A stretch of DNA of 47,670 nucleotides from Frankia sp. R82 (GTDB lineage Bacteria; Actinomycetota; Actinomycetes; Frankiales; Frankiaceae): NCBI RefSeq assembly GCF_023716925.1, contig NZ_JAMQQG010000029.1, positions 1 through 47,670 on the forward strand, in the 5' to 3' direction. A program made the position numbers and the translations under genes. Positions 8,134-17,421 of the stretch are shown one piece after another (the stretch's first letter is position 1; every line of letters begins with the position of its first letter). Under the pieces are notes generated by a model. It did no database searches, was not told the DNA's origin, and worked only from the letters and a program-made list of their open reading frames with translations.

Positions 8134-9918
8134 ATGCCCCACACCGACTACCCGCCCATCGAGGAGCACGCGGTCATCGGCGACCTGCGCACCGTGGCGC
8201 TGGTCGCCACGGACGGCACGATCGACTGGTACTGCCCGCAGCGTTTCGATGCGCCGTCGGTCTTCGCGAGCCTGCTCGACGCCGACCGCGGCGGGTCGTT
8301 TCGCATTCACTGCCCGCAGTCGCGGGCCAAACAGCTGTATCTGCCCGACTCGAACGTGCTGATGACCCGTTTTCTCGCGCCGCGCGCGGTGGGCGAGGTC
8401 GTCGACTTCATGGTGCCGATGGACAGTGACGTCACCGAGACGCCGCACGTCATCGTCCGCCAGGCGCGGGCGGTGCGGGGGACGGCGTCGTTCCGGCTGC
8501 GCTGTGACCCGCGGTTCGACTACGGCCGGGCGGCGCACACGGTGACGCTGGTGCCCGGGTCGGGGGCGGTGTTCGCGTCGTCCACGGGAACACTGGTGCT
8601 GCGCACCTCGCTGCCGCTGCGCATCGACGGTACGGCGGTGCACGCCGACTTCGACCTGGCCATGGGGGAAACCGCGGACATCGTCCTGGAATGGAACGCC
8701 TCGATCCGCCCGCTGGTCACCGGCGAGGCCGACGCACTGTTCAACCGGACGTTGAAGTACTGGCAGTCGTGGATCCGCCGCGGTCGCTACCACGGCCGTT
8801 GGCGGGAGATGGTGCTGCGCAGCGCGCTGGTACTCAAGCTGCTCGTCTACCGGCCGACCGGGGCGCTGGTGGCCGCGCCGACGACGTCACTGCCCGAGGA
8901 ACTCGGCGGGGTGCGCAACTGGGACTACCGCTACACCTGGATCCGCGACGCCGCGTTCACCACCTACGCGCTGATGGCGCTCGGCTTCACCGACGAGTCG
9001 GCCGCGTTCATGGACTGGCTGGAACAGCGCTGCCACGAGGCGCCGAAGGAATCCGGGCTGTACGTGCTGTACAGCGTGGACGGCAATCCCAACCTGGACG
9101 AGATCGTTCTGGACCATCTTGCCGGCTACCGCGGCTCGAAGCCGGTGCGGATCGGCAACGCCGCCGCCGAACAGCTGCAGCTCGACATCTATGGCGAGCT
9201 GATGGACTCGGTGTACCTGTACAACAAGCGGGTGCCGATCTCGTTCGGGCTGTGGGAGGCGCTCGGCCGTCAGCTCGACTGGCTCGCCAAACACTGGGAC
9301 TCCCCCGACGAGGGCATCTGGGAGACCCGCGGCGGACGGCAGCGGTTCACCTATTCGGCCCTGATGACCTGGGTGGCCTTCGAGCGGGCCTGCCGGATCT
9401 CCCGCCAGCGCGGGCTGCCCGGCCCGACGAACGAATGGAAGGACCTCGCCGGTCAGGCCTACCAGTTCGTGCAGAACGAGGCCTGGAACCCCACCCGCGG
9501 CGCCTACATGGAGTTTCCCGGCTCCCCGCGGCTGGACGCGTCGCTGCTGTGCATGCCGCTGGTGAAGTTCTCCGGGCCGACCGACCCGCGGTTCCTGTCC
9601 ACCCTCGACCGGTTCGGCGAGGATCTGGTCAGCGACAGCCTGGTCCGCCGGTACGCCGCCGACGGCAGCGACGGGCTGACCGGCGACGAGGGCACCTTCA
9701 ACCTGTGCTCGTTCTGGTACGTGGAGGCGCTGACCCGCGCCGGCCGGGTGGACGAGGCACGCCTCGTCTTCGAGAAGATGCTCACCTATGCCAACCATGT
9801 CGGCCTGTATGCCGAGGAGATCGGGCCGTCCGGGGAGGCGCTCGGCAACTTCCCGCAGGCCTTCACCCATCTCGCGCTGATCAGCGCCGCCATCAACCTC
9901 GACCGCGCGCTGGGCTGA
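8134..9918 (+). CDS. Glycoside hydrolase family 15 protein (glucoamylase/trehalase type)
   Basis: GH15 enzymes are inverting exo-acting hydrolases; actinobacterial members of this type include cytosolic trehalases as well as glucoamylases. The 594-residue protein has the usual N-terminal beta-sandwich domain (YPPIEEHAVIGDLRTVALV, DGTIDWYCPQRFDAPSVFA) and a C-terminal alpha6/alpha6 barrel. Catalytic-site blocks are visible: NWDYRYTWIRDAAFT, PDEGIWETRGG (general acid region) and YAEEIGPSGEALGNFPQAF (general base region). It has no signal peptide. The start at ATG 8134 has GGAG seven bases upstream. The substrate cannot be fixed from sequence; trehalose is plausible in an actinobacterium. Confidence 0.9.
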   Translation: MPHTDYPPIEEHAVIGDLRTVALVATDGTIDWYCPQRFDAPSVFASLLDADRGGSFRIHCPQSRAKQLYLPDSNVLMTRFLAPRAVGEVVDFMVPMDSDVTETPHVIVRQARAVRGTASFRLRCDPRFDYGRAAHTVTLVPGSGAVFASSTGTLVLRTSLPLRIDGTAVHADFDLAMGETADIVLEWNASIRPLVTGEADALFNRTLKYWQSWIRRGRYHGRWREMVLRSALVLKLLVYRPTGALVAAPTTSLPEELGGVRNWDYRYTWIRDAAFTTYALMALGFTDESAAFMDWLEQRCHEAPKESGLYVLYSVDGNPNLDEIVLDHLAGYRGSKPVRIGNAAAEQLQLDIYGELMDSVYLYNKRVPISFGLWEALGRQLDWLAKHWDSPDEGIWETRGGRQRFTYSALMTWVAFERACRISRQRGLPGPTNEWKDLAGQAYQFVQNEAWNPTRGAYMEFPGSPRLDASLLCMPLVKFSGPTDPRFLSTLDRFGEDLVSDSLVRRYAADGSDGLTGDEGTFNLCSFWYVEALTRAGRVDEARLVFEKMLTYANHVGLYAEEIGPSGEALGNFPQAFTHLALISAAINLDRALG

Positions 9919-10157
9919 GGTCCGGCACGGGCAGGATAGGTCCGGGACCGCACCCGGTCGCGAGCACGACAGGACCACATCGGCATATCCACCGTCCGCA
10001 GACGCCCGTGGACGGCAAGGATAGGGCGATGGCCGGCTGGTGACCGCAATCGGCGTCGGGGACGGGGGTCGGCCGGGAATCCGGCCGGCCGGGGCAGGAC
10101 GGCTGGCTCGTGGCGAGGATCGCCGCGCGGCGTGGACGTGGGGACGAGAGGCGAGTC

Positions 10158-11741
10158 ATGGCGGGTCTGGACCATTTCCGGGTGGTCGTCGAGTCCGGGC
10201 GTACCGACCGGACCGGAGTGGTCGTACGACTGCCCGGCGCGCTGGTCGTCGCGCGGGTCGACCAGCCCGAGACCGCGGAGATCACCAGCAGGCTGCTCGG
10301 GCTGTGCGCCGAGGTGGCCGCCGAGGTGGGTACGTCCGAGGCCACCATGGGCCGGCGCCTGGTGCGCCGGGTCGCCGGGGTCCTGGCCGACGCCGACCCC
10401 GACCGGGTGCCCGACTTCAGCCTGCTGACCACCGTCAACGACCGGGTCGCCGCGCTCGTGCACGGCGCGATGGACGTGGTGGTGAGCGGGCCGTCCGGGC
10501 TGACTCTTTCCGGGGTCGACTCGGCCACCTGGGTCGACCGACTGCTGCCCGCCGACTGCACCCGCATCGACGTCGCGCCGACCGGCCTGGTCAACTCCGA
10601 CGGGGTCGAGGGCGGCGTCTCGGGCCTCGGTTTTCCGCTGGACCTGCGCCTGGGCACGGTGGCCGGGGTCGGAGTGAGCCTGGTGGCCAGCACCGCACCG
10701 GCGATACCGATCTCCAAGTCGTCCGCGGACCGGATGCTCGCCGCCTTCGACCCGTCCCGGGAGCCGAGGACCGGCAGCGCCCCGATCCCCACCTCCGGTG
10801 CCCGCGTCCCCGATTCGCTCTCAACCACGCCGCCGGCCCTCGCTCCCCTGCTCAGCCAGGAGGAGGAGGCCCATCGCCGTCGCGCCGCCGCCGAACCGAC
10901 CCAGGCCGCCGACCTCGACGAGCTCGACGAGGACCCGGTGACCGAACTCGCCGGCCGGGACCGCTACGGGGAGGCACTCGGTCACGCCGGCGTCGAATCC
11001 GGTCCAGGCGGCGGTCAGGCCGGCATCGACCACGCCGCTCCCACGCCCGGTTACGGCGGTGGTGGCTACGGGCACTCCAGCGGCTCCGGTCTCGGGCCGG
11101 CCGACGGCCCCGGCGGGATGGGCCCCGGCGGGATGCCGGAGGAGCCGCTCACCGACGATCTCACCGACGACGAGCACGACGCGCTCACCCAACTGCCCGG
11201 GCAGACGTTCACCGTCTCGGACCTCATCGAGGACGACGAGGCGCCCACGATGCTGCCGAACAGCTCACAGCCCCAGGTCGAGGGGGTGCTGTGCACAAAC
11301 GGTCACTTCAACCACCCGCAGGCGCCGTACTGCGCCGAGTGCGGGCAGTCGCTGGCGCAGCAGGCCAACCGGACCGTGTGGGGCCCCCGTCCACCGATCG
11401 GCATCCTCGTCTTCGACGACGGGATGACCCTCACCGTCGACATGGACCTGGTCATCGGCCGTCAGCCCGACCGCGACGACGCCGTCCGCGCGGGCACCGC
11501 CCGGGCCCTGCCCGTCGAGGACGGCGAGAGCGCGATCTCCCGGGTCCACGCCATCATCACCCTCACCGGCTGGGACGCGGTGATCACCGACCAGGGATCG
11601 GCGAACGGCACCTACATCGCACCCCCGGAGGCGACCGTCTGGACGCCCCTGAACCCGCACCAGGCGGCCCCGCTGGTCCCCGGCACCCGGGTTCAGGTCG
11701 GCAAGCGCACCTTCGTCTTCAACTCCCACCTGCACGGCTGA
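10158..11741 (+). CDS. FHA-domain protein with zinc ribbon
   Basis: The 527-residue protein has three parts. The N-terminal domain of about 200 residues (FRVVVESGRTDRTGVVVRLPGALVVARV ... ALVHGAMDVVVSGPSGL) is of unknown family. A long acidic, Gly/Pro-rich linker follows. Then come a Cys/His cluster that looks like a zinc ribbon (CTNGHFNHPQAPYCAECGQ) and a C-terminal FHA domain with VIGRQPDRDD, AISRVHAII and GSANGTYI. FHA domains bind phosphothreonine, so this is probably a target or adaptor of Ser/Thr kinases. The ATG at 10158 follows AGAGGCGAG. It has no membrane segment. It is preceded by a geneless gap of about 240 bases and is probably monocistronic. Confidence 0.82.
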   Translation: MAGLDHFRVVVESGRTDRTGVVVRLPGALVVARVDQPETAEITSRLLGLCAEVAAEVGTSEATMGRRLVRRVAGVLADADPDRVPDFSLLTTVNDRVAALVHGAMDVVVSGPSGLTLSGVDSATWVDRLLPADCTRIDVAPTGLVNSDGVEGGVSGLGFPLDLRLGTVAGVGVSLVASTAPAIPISKSSADRMLAAFDPSREPRTGSAPIPTSGARVPDSLSTTPPALAPLLSQEEEAHRRRAAAEPTQAADLDELDEDPVTELAGRDRYGEALGHAGVESGPGGGQAGIDHAAPTPGYGGGGYGHSSGSGLGPADGPGGMGPGGMPEEPLTDDLTDDEHDALTQLPGQTFTVSDLIEDDEAPTMLPNSSQPQVEGVLCTNGHFNHPQAPYCAECGQSLAQQANRTVWGPRPPIGILVFDDGMTLTVDMDLVIGRQPDRDDAVRAGTARALPVEDGESAISRVHAIITLTGWDAVITDQGSANGTYIAPPEATVWTPLNPHQAAPLVPGTRVQVGKRTFVFNSHLHG

Positions 11742-11933
11742 CCGCACACCGCCTCGGCGACTCGCCGATGTCCGGCGGTCACAACCGCGACGTCGACGAG
11801 CCTGAGCCGGCCGGACGATGCCGGCGGTTCCGCGGAACACCATGATCGAATGGCCCGGACGGATGGCGCCGACCCGGGTGGCGGGTGGGGGTGGCGCGCA
11901 CAAGGTCGGCACCTACGTCAGACTTGACGGACG

Positions 11934-12812
11934 ATGAGCGATACAGACCCGCGCGCCGGGGTCGATCTGCCCACCCCGGCCGCCACCGTAGACGCACGTG
12001 CCGGCAGCGCCCCCGTCGGCGACCGATCCGACCCCACCAGCACCAACGCCGAGGACGGCAGGCCCATCGAGGACGGTGTACCCGCCGAGGGCGGTGCGCC
12101 GACCGAGGACGGTCCGGCCGGGCGGCGGCGCGGACGCGGGCACTCGGCACTGTGGTGGACGCCGGTGGTGCTCGTGGTGGTCGCGGCGCTGCTCGCCGCG
12201 GGTGCCGCGCTCGGCGACCTGCTCGACCGGGCGCCGGGAGAGAACTCCGTGGACGTCGGCTTCGCCCGGGACATGTCTGAGCATCATGCCCAGGCCGTCC
12301 AGATGGCGATGATCGAGTTCGATCGTGGCACGGATCCGACCAGCCGCAGCGTCGCGCAGGACATCGCCCTCACCCAGCAGCGGGAGATCGGTGTCATGTC
12401 GGCGTGGCTGTCGGGGTGGGGCCGCGCGCAGTCCAGCACCGGCGCCCCCATGCGCTGGATGGGGGGCACCATGACCGACGGCGGGTCGGCCACCCAGGAC
12501 ATGCCCGGGATGAGCGGAAGCGGCGACATGAGCGCCATGACCGGGTCGGCCGGCGGTGCACGGATGCCGGGGATGGCGACGTCGGCCGAGATGCAGCGGC
12601 TCGCCACCCTCCGCGGACATGATCTTGATGTTCTGTTCCTCACCCTGATGATCAGGCATCATCGCGGTGGGCTGGCGATGGCCCAGTACGCCGCCCGGCA
12701 CGGTGAGCAGGACCGCACCCGCAGCGCGGCGCGGGCGATGGTGCTCAACCAGTCGATCGAGATCGATCAGATGCAGCTGGACCTCGTCCGCCTCGGCGCC
12801 CCCCGGGCCTGA
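11934..12812 (+). CDS. DUF305 membrane-anchored His/Met-rich protein
   Basis: This 292-residue protein has a disordered N terminus, one membrane segment (about residues 73-96, LWWTPVVLVVVAALLAAGAALG) and an exported DUF305 region. DUF305 is a four-helix-bundle, ferritin-like fold often linked to metal handling. The paired motifs DMSEHHAQAVQMA and IRHHRGGLAMAQYA are intact. Between them lies a Met-rich segment (MRWMGGTMTDGG, MPGMSGSGDMSAMTG) like copper-binding proteins. It ends only five bases before the SulP transporter, so the two are almost certainly cotranscribed. A role in metal or anion homeostasis is inference. Confidence 0.85.
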   Translation: MSDTDPRAGVDLPTPAATVDARAGSAPVGDRSDPTSTNAEDGRPIEDGVPAEGGAPTEDGPAGRRRGRGHSALWWTPVVLVVVAALLAAGAALGDLLDRAPGENSVDVGFARDMSEHHAQAVQMAMIEFDRGTDPTSRSVAQDIALTQQREIGVMSAWLSGWGRAQSSTGAPMRWMGGTMTDGGSATQDMPGMSGSGDMSAMTGSAGGARMPGMATSAEMQRLATLRGHDLDVLFLTLMIRHHRGGLAMAQYAARHGEQDRTRSAARAMVLNQSIEIDQMQLDLVRLGAPRA

Positions 12813-12817
12813 CCCTT

Positions 12818-14341
12818 ATGACCGAGATCTCCGACCGGACAGGCGCCGCCGCACCGACCGCCCGTCAGCGTGGACGACCGCCCGGTCGACGGTGGCCGGG
12901 CGTGCGCTGGCCGGGCCGGCGTTACATGTGGGTGGAGCTGCTGGCCGGGCTGGTGACGGCGCTCGCGCTGATCCCGGAGACGATCTCGTTCTCGGTGGTG
13001 GCGGGGGTCGATCCGCGAGTCGGCCTGTTCGCGTCGTTCACCATCTCGATGATCATCGCTTTCACCGGCGGACGGCCCGCGATGATCTCCGCGGCGGCCG
13101 GGTCGATGGCGCTGGTCGCCGCCCCCCTGGTTCGTGAGCACGGGGTGCAGTACCTGATCGCGACCACGATCGGCGTCGGCCTGCTGATGTTCGTGCTGGG
13201 GCTGCTCGGCATCGCGCGGCTGATGCGGTTCATCCCACGCACCGTGATGATCGGATTCGTCAACGCCCTGGCAATCCTGATCTTCACGGCACAGCTGCCG
13301 CACGTCATCGGCCGGCCGTGGCCGGTGTATGTGCTGGTCGCGGCCGGACTGATGATCCTGCTCACGGTGGGGCGCGTGACCCGTGCGGTCCCGGCGCCGC
13401 TGGTCGCGGTGGCACTGCTGACCTTCGTGACGGTCTGCTTCCACATCTCCGTCCCGACCGTCGGGGACGAGGGACGGCTGCCGTCGTCCCTGCCTCGACC
13501 GGGTCTGCCGGACGTGCCGGTGGACTGGCAGACGCTGCGGATCATCGCACCGTACGTGCTGGCCCTCACGGCCGTCGGGCTGCTGGAGACGCTGCTGACC
13601 GCGCAGATCGTCGACCGGATGACCGACACCACGCACAACCCCGACCGGGAGAGCTGGGGTCTGGGCATCGCGAACATCGTCAACGGGTTCTTCGGCGGCA
13701 TGGGCGGCTGCGCGATGATCGGCCAGACGATCGTCAACGTCAACGCCGGGGGACGCGGACGGCTGTCGACGTTCGCCGCGGGCGGTTTCCTGTTGCTGCT
13801 GGTCGTGCCGCTGCGCGACCTCGTACGACACATCCCGATGTCGGCGTTGGCGGCGGTGATGATGCTGGTCGCCGTGATGACCTTCGAGTGGCGCAGCGTC
13901 GCGCCGGCGACCCTGCGCCGGATGCCCCGCGGGGAGACCCTGGTGATGGTGGCGACGGTGGCGACGGTCGTGCCGACCCACAACCTGGCCTACGGAGTCG
14001 TCGTCGGCGTGGTGCTCTCGGCGTTGCTGTTCACCCAGCGGGCCGCACGGCTGGCCGTGGTGACCAGCGTGCTCGACCCGCAGGGCGGCGAACGGATCTA
14101 CGCGGTCCGCGGCTCGCTGTTCTTCGCCTCGACGAACGACCTGCTCGGCGCGTTCGACTACGCCCACGACCCGGCCCGCGTGGTCGTGGACCTCTCCCAG
14201 GCGGACGTGCTCGACTCCGCGGCGGTCGCCGCGCTCGACGACGTCCGGACGAAGTACCGCGAGCGGGGCGTCGAGGTCAGCCTGGTCGGCCTGCGTCCGG
14301 CCGACGCCGCCCTGATCCAGGGACTGTCGAAGGTCAATTGA
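12818..14341 (+). CDS. SulP-family anion transporter with STAS domain
   Basis: This 507-residue inner-membrane SulP/SLC26 transporter carries sulfate, bicarbonate or another anion. The transmembrane part contains VELLAGLVTALALIPETISFSVVAGVDP, GMGGCAMIGQTIVNVNAGGRGRLSTF and MSALAAVMMLVAVMTFEW, which are diagnostic blocks. The C-terminal cytosolic STAS domain (about 410-505) includes ARVVVDLSQADVLDSAAVAAL, with the conserved phosphorylatable Ser position. The start ATG is five bases after the DUF305 stop, with weak upstream ribosome-binding sequence, consistent with translational coupling. The substrate is not determinable from sequence. Confidence 0.9.
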   Translation: MTEISDRTGAAAPTARQRGRPPGRRWPGVRWPGRRYMWVELLAGLVTALALIPETISFSVVAGVDPRVGLFASFTISMIIAFTGGRPAMISAAAGSMALVAAPLVREHGVQYLIATTIGVGLLMFVLGLLGIARLMRFIPRTVMIGFVNALAILIFTAQLPHVIGRPWPVYVLVAAGLMILLTVGRVTRAVPAPLVAVALLTFVTVCFHISVPTVGDEGRLPSSLPRPGLPDVPVDWQTLRIIAPYVLALTAVGLLETLLTAQIVDRMTDTTHNPDRESWGLGIANIVNGFFGGMGGCAMIGQTIVNVNAGGRGRLSTFAAGGFLLLLVVPLRDLVRHIPMSALAAVMMLVAVMTFEWRSVAPATLRRMPRGETLVMVATVATVVPTHNLAYGVVVGVVLSALLFTQRAARLAVVTSVLDPQGGERIYAVRGSLFFASTNDLLGAFDYAHDPARVVVDLSQADVLDSAAVAALDDVRTKYRERGVEVSLVGLRPADAALIQGLSKVN

Positions 14342-14359
14342 CGGCCAATACCGCCCCAC

Positions 14360-14390
14360 CGTGAATACACTCCGCCATCAGGTGTTCACG
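14360..14390 (+). promoter_or_regulatory. Inverted repeat and -10-like box before GH43-like gene
   Basis: CGTGAA-TA-CAC (14360-14370) and GTGTTCACG (14382-14390) are complementary arms with a two-base bulge. TACACT (14366-14371) inside the left arm resembles a -10 box. The element sits 17 bases before the ATG of the next gene and could be an operator or a leader hairpin. Confidence 0.4.
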
Positions 14391-14406
14391 ATGAGGATGG
14401 TGGCGC

Positions 14407-15633
14407 ATGGGCGAGAAGGGGCTCACCGGCGGGCTGGTCGACTTTGCCCGCCGTCAGCCGGGCATGGTCGTCCTCGTCCTGGTGCTCGCCGTGCTGTACC
14501 TGTCGAAATCGGGTGCGGCCGGCAACGACCGGGCCGTGATCGTGGCCGGCGTCGACCTGCCGGCACCGACGATGGTCACCTACCACCGCACGACCTATGC
14601 CGTCGGCGTCGACCCGCGCTCCCCCGATGCGATCCAGGTGCTGTCCACCCGGGACCGGCGCACCTGGACGGTTCGACCCGACGCCCTGCATGCTCCCCCC
14701 GCCTGGGCGGATCCGAGCGAGGGACTCGGACCGGCCGCGATCGGCGTGTTCGACGGATCGTTCGTGCTCTATTACACGGCCACCGTGCGCGGGCTCGGGA
14801 TCCGCTGCGTCTCGGCGGCCACCTCGAAACATCTCGACGAACCGTTCGAGGACACCTCGCTCGCCCCCTTCGTCTGCCAGACCGCCGAGGGCGGCAGCAC
14901 CGACCCGAGTCCCTTCGTCGACGCCGCCGGACGGCCCTACCTGGCCTGGAGCAGCCCCGGGCAGTCCGGCGGATCGGGTCCGGCGCTGTGGGCGCAGCCG
15001 TTGCGTTCCGACGGTCTGGTGCTCACCGGCAACCCCGCCACGCTGCTGCGCCCGAGCCTGCCCTGGCAGGCCGGTCGGGTCGCGAGCCCGTCGATCCTCG
15101 AGGACAACGGGCACTACCACCTGGTGTACTCAGCGGCGCCGGAACTCAACGACCGGCAGGTGGTCGCGAACGCCACCTGCCGCACGCCACTGGGCCCGTG
15201 CGAGGCCGCCGAACGGCCGATGCTCACCGGCTCGCTGGTCGGCTCCGGGCCCGGTGGCGCCCATGTCTTCGCCGATGCGCGCCACCGCTGGTGGCTGGGC
15301 CTGCACACCTGGGACGCCCCGCCGACCGGCGCCTACGCCCCGCTGGGGCGGTTCGTCGTCGTCCCGCTGCAGGTGCATGACGACTCCCTCAAGGTCGCCG
15401 TCACGTCCACCGTTGAGGGCACCCTGCGCACCTCCGACCGGGATGACCGGGACGGCCGGGACGGCCAGAACCGACCGGACGACCCGGGCAGCACCGACGG
15501 TTCCAAGCACCACTGGTTCGACTTCAACCGCGAGAACCGCGATGACCAGACCCGCAACGGTCAGAGCCGCAGCGACGTCGGCGCCCACCGCGGCTCCGAC
15601 GCCCAGCACCGCACGTCCCGGGACAGCGACTGA
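14407..15633 (+). CDS. GH43-like five-bladed beta-propeller, membrane-anchored
   Basis: The 408-residue product has an N-terminal anchor or signal (about residues 20-34, MVVLVLVLAVLYLSK) and an exported beta-propeller resembling glycoside hydrolase clan GH43/62/68. Recognisable blades are VTYHRTTYAVGVDP, FDGSFVLYYTATVRG, GGSTDPSPFVDAAGRPYLAW, VASPSILEDNGHYHLVYSA and GPGGAHVFADARHRWWLGLHTW. The Asp in STDPSPFVD and Glu in SPSILEDNG are plausible active-site positions. The last 70 residues are a charged Asp/Arg/Asn-rich tail. GAGGA lies nine bases before the ATG. The substrate is unknown; a glycan or arabinan is inference. Confidence 0.75.
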   Translation: MGEKGLTGGLVDFARRQPGMVVLVLVLAVLYLSKSGAAGNDRAVIVAGVDLPAPTMVTYHRTTYAVGVDPRSPDAIQVLSTRDRRTWTVRPDALHAPPAWADPSEGLGPAAIGVFDGSFVLYYTATVRGLGIRCVSAATSKHLDEPFEDTSLAPFVCQTAEGGSTDPSPFVDAAGRPYLAWSSPGQSGGSGPALWAQPLRSDGLVLTGNPATLLRPSLPWQAGRVASPSILEDNGHYHLVYSAAPELNDRQVVANATCRTPLGPCEAAERPMLTGSLVGSGPGGAHVFADARHRWWLGLHTWDAPPTGAYAPLGRFVVVPLQVHDDSLKVAVTSTVEGTLRTSDRDDRDGRDGQNRPDDPGSTDGSKHHWFDFNRENRDDQTRNGQSRSDVGAHRGSDAQHRTSRDSD

Positions 15634-15635
15634 CC

Positions 15636-15680
15636 GCGTCGTCGACCCGCCTCCGAGGTGCGGAACCGGGTCGACGACGC
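15636..15680. terminator. Bidirectional hairpin terminator between convergent genes
   Basis: A perfect 14-base stem, GCGTCGTCGACCCG (15636-15649) with CGGGTCGACGACGC (15667-15680), and a 17-base loop fill the 52-base gap between the convergent GH43-like and NCS2 genes. There is no T run, so it would act as a factor-independent structure of the actinobacterial type or as an RNA-end stabiliser. Confidence 0.75.
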
Positions 15681-15685
15681 CGGGA

Positions 15686-17401
15686 TCAGCCGCCGGTGGC
15701 GGCGCCCGCCGGGTTGGCGGCGGCCGGGTCTGCGGCGGCCGGGTCTGCGGCGGCGTCCTCGTGCTCGGGGGTGCGCGGGGTCTGGACGGGAATGCCGTGC
15801 TCACGCTCGAGCGCGATCTCCTCGGCGTCCGGAATCCGCGGTTCGGGGCGGGTCAGTGCCCAGATTCCGCAGACCACCGCGAGGAACAGGTAGCCCAGGG
15901 CGACCTGTCCGCCGCCGGCGTCCCACTCGACCTTCTCGGCGTGGATGAGACCGATGAACGCCAGTGCCGCCCCCGCCGCGGAGGCGATCGTCGCCGAGAC
16001 GAACCGTTTGTCGATGATGAAGGCGACGATCGAGCCGAGCACCAGACCGGCCAGGACCGCACCGTCCCCGAGCAGGTGCAGACCATGCAGCAGCACGCTG
16101 TTGCCCTCGAGGTCGGCGTCGGTGATGTGCAGGTTCACCGCCGGGTTCATCTTCGACGCCACGCCGACCGCGGTGGTCACCGTGTTGTCGATCTGCCCGG
16201 CCGCCCACGAGGCGATGTTCGGGATGATCGCTGCGATGACCGCCGCGCCGTGCGCCTTCGGCGAGACCTGGAAGGCCTGGGCGCCGATGAGCAGACCGAT
16301 GTAGAGCAGGATCGGCACGATCGCCGGCAGCGGCAACACCGCGTTGAGCAGGCCGAACATCCCACAGAAGCACAGCAGCGCGATGACCACGCCGGTGGCC
16401 AGCGAGTAGCCGGTGCGCCCGCCGGCGGACTTCCAACCGGGGTGGCCGATGTAGACCGCGGGCGGGAACGGCGAGCCGAGCGCCGAGCCGATGATCGCGC
16501 CGAAGCCGTCCGCGAGCAGGATCGGGCGCAGGTTGAAGCTGTCCCCCGCGGACGCGGCGCTCTCCACGTTCGTCATGCCCTCGGTGAAGTTGTAGACGCC
16601 GAGGGGAATCGCGGTGGCCAGCAGGGGAGAGATGTCGCGCAGACCGTCGATGAGCCGGTCGAAGTGGAATGTCGGCAGCGACAGCGCGATGTCCTTCGCC
16701 GCCTCGGAGACCGCCGGGGTGTCCATGAACCCGCCGATCCAGCCGATCGCCGTGCCCACCGCCAGCGCCACCGCACCGATCGGCAGGTTCCACGGCAGCT
16801 TCAGGTCGGTGAGCAGTCCGATGAGCAGCAGGCCGAACACGGGCAGCGCGATCCAGGCGGCGTCCCACATCTGGGCGGCGGGACGCATCGAGATGAACGC
16901 GATCGAGATGCCGGCGAGCGTGCCGAGCATCGCCGCCCGCGGGGCGTACTTCCGGATCGTCGGGCCGACGAACGCGCCGATCACGACGATGATCCCGATG
17001 ATGAACGCCCAGGCCAGACCCGCCTGCCACGCCGCGACCGGGTTCTTCGTCTTCAGGTAGATCGGCAACATGATCACGAAGACGACGATGAACATGTGCG
17101 GGACGCTCGGCCCGTACGGCATGGCCGTGACGTCGTCGCGGCCCTCCTTCGCGGCCAGCCGCCGGCCGAGGTAGGCGTAGAACAGGTTGCCGATCAGCAT
17201 CGCGATGCCGAGCGCCGGCAGGATCGCGCCGTACACGTCGGCCTTGGGGATGTTGACGACGAACAGGCACAGCGACGTCAGAACGATGACGTTGACCAGC
17301 ACGTTGACGCCGAGGCCGAAGAAGGCGTTGGTGTCGCCCTTCGTCCAGTAGGGCAGGCTCGGCGTCGAGGGCCGCGACGACCGGGTTCCGATCTTGATCA
17401 T
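15686..17401 (-). CDS. NCS2-family nucleobase permease
   Basis: This 571-residue polytopic membrane protein belongs to the xanthine/uracil permease superfamily. Typical blocks include GDTNAFFGLGVNVLVNVIVL near the N terminus, VTAMPYGPSVPHMF, AIPLGVYNFTEGMTNVESAASAGD and GSPFPPAVYIGHPGWKSAGGRTGYS, which matches the substrate-site helix of the family. The tail after about residue 540 is disordered and carries a 15-bp DNA repeat (AAADP units). The amidohydrolase gene ends 21 bases upstream of this start, so the two form an operon. Substrate inference: a purine, a pyrimidine or a related ureide that the hydrolase then breaks down. Confidence 0.88.
   Translation of the reverse strand: MIKIGTRSSRPSTPSLPYWTKGDTNAFFGLGVNVLVNVIVLTSLCLFVVNIPKADVYGAILPALGIAMLIGNLFYAYLGRRLAAKEGRDDVTAMPYGPSVPHMFIVVFVIMLPIYLKTKNPVAAWQAGLAWAFIIGIIVVIGAFVGPTIRKYAPRAAMLGTLAGISIAFISMRPAAQMWDAAWIALPVFGLLLIGLLTDLKLPWNLPIGAVALAVGTAIGWIGGFMDTPAVSEAAKDIALSLPTFHFDRLIDGLRDISPLLATAIPLGVYNFTEGMTNVESAASAGDSFNLRPILLADGFGAIIGSALGSPFPPAVYIGHPGWKSAGGRTGYSLATGVVIALLCFCGMFGLLNAVLPLPAIVPILLYIGLLIGAQAFQVSPKAHGAAVIAAIIPNIASWAAGQIDNTVTTAVGVASKMNPAVNLHITDADLEGNSVLLHGLHLLGDGAVLAGLVLGSIVAFIIDKRFVSATIASAAGAALAFIGLIHAEKVEWDAGGGQVALGYLFLAVVCGIWALTRPEPRIPDAEEIALEREHGIPVQTPRTPEHEDAAADPAAADPAAANPAGAATGG
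15717..15753. repeat. 15-bp in-frame repeat in NCS2 C-terminal tail
   Basis: GCGGCGGCCGGGTCT occurs twice head to tail (15717-15746) with a partial third copy. It encodes AAADP units in the cytosolic tail of the permease. Confidence 0.9.
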
Positions 17402-17421
17402 CTGCGTGGACCAGTCCTGTC

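Noticed and set aside
12767-14359. A 530-codon minus-strand frame
   Set aside because: It is antisense to the SulP transporter with its intact STAS domain.
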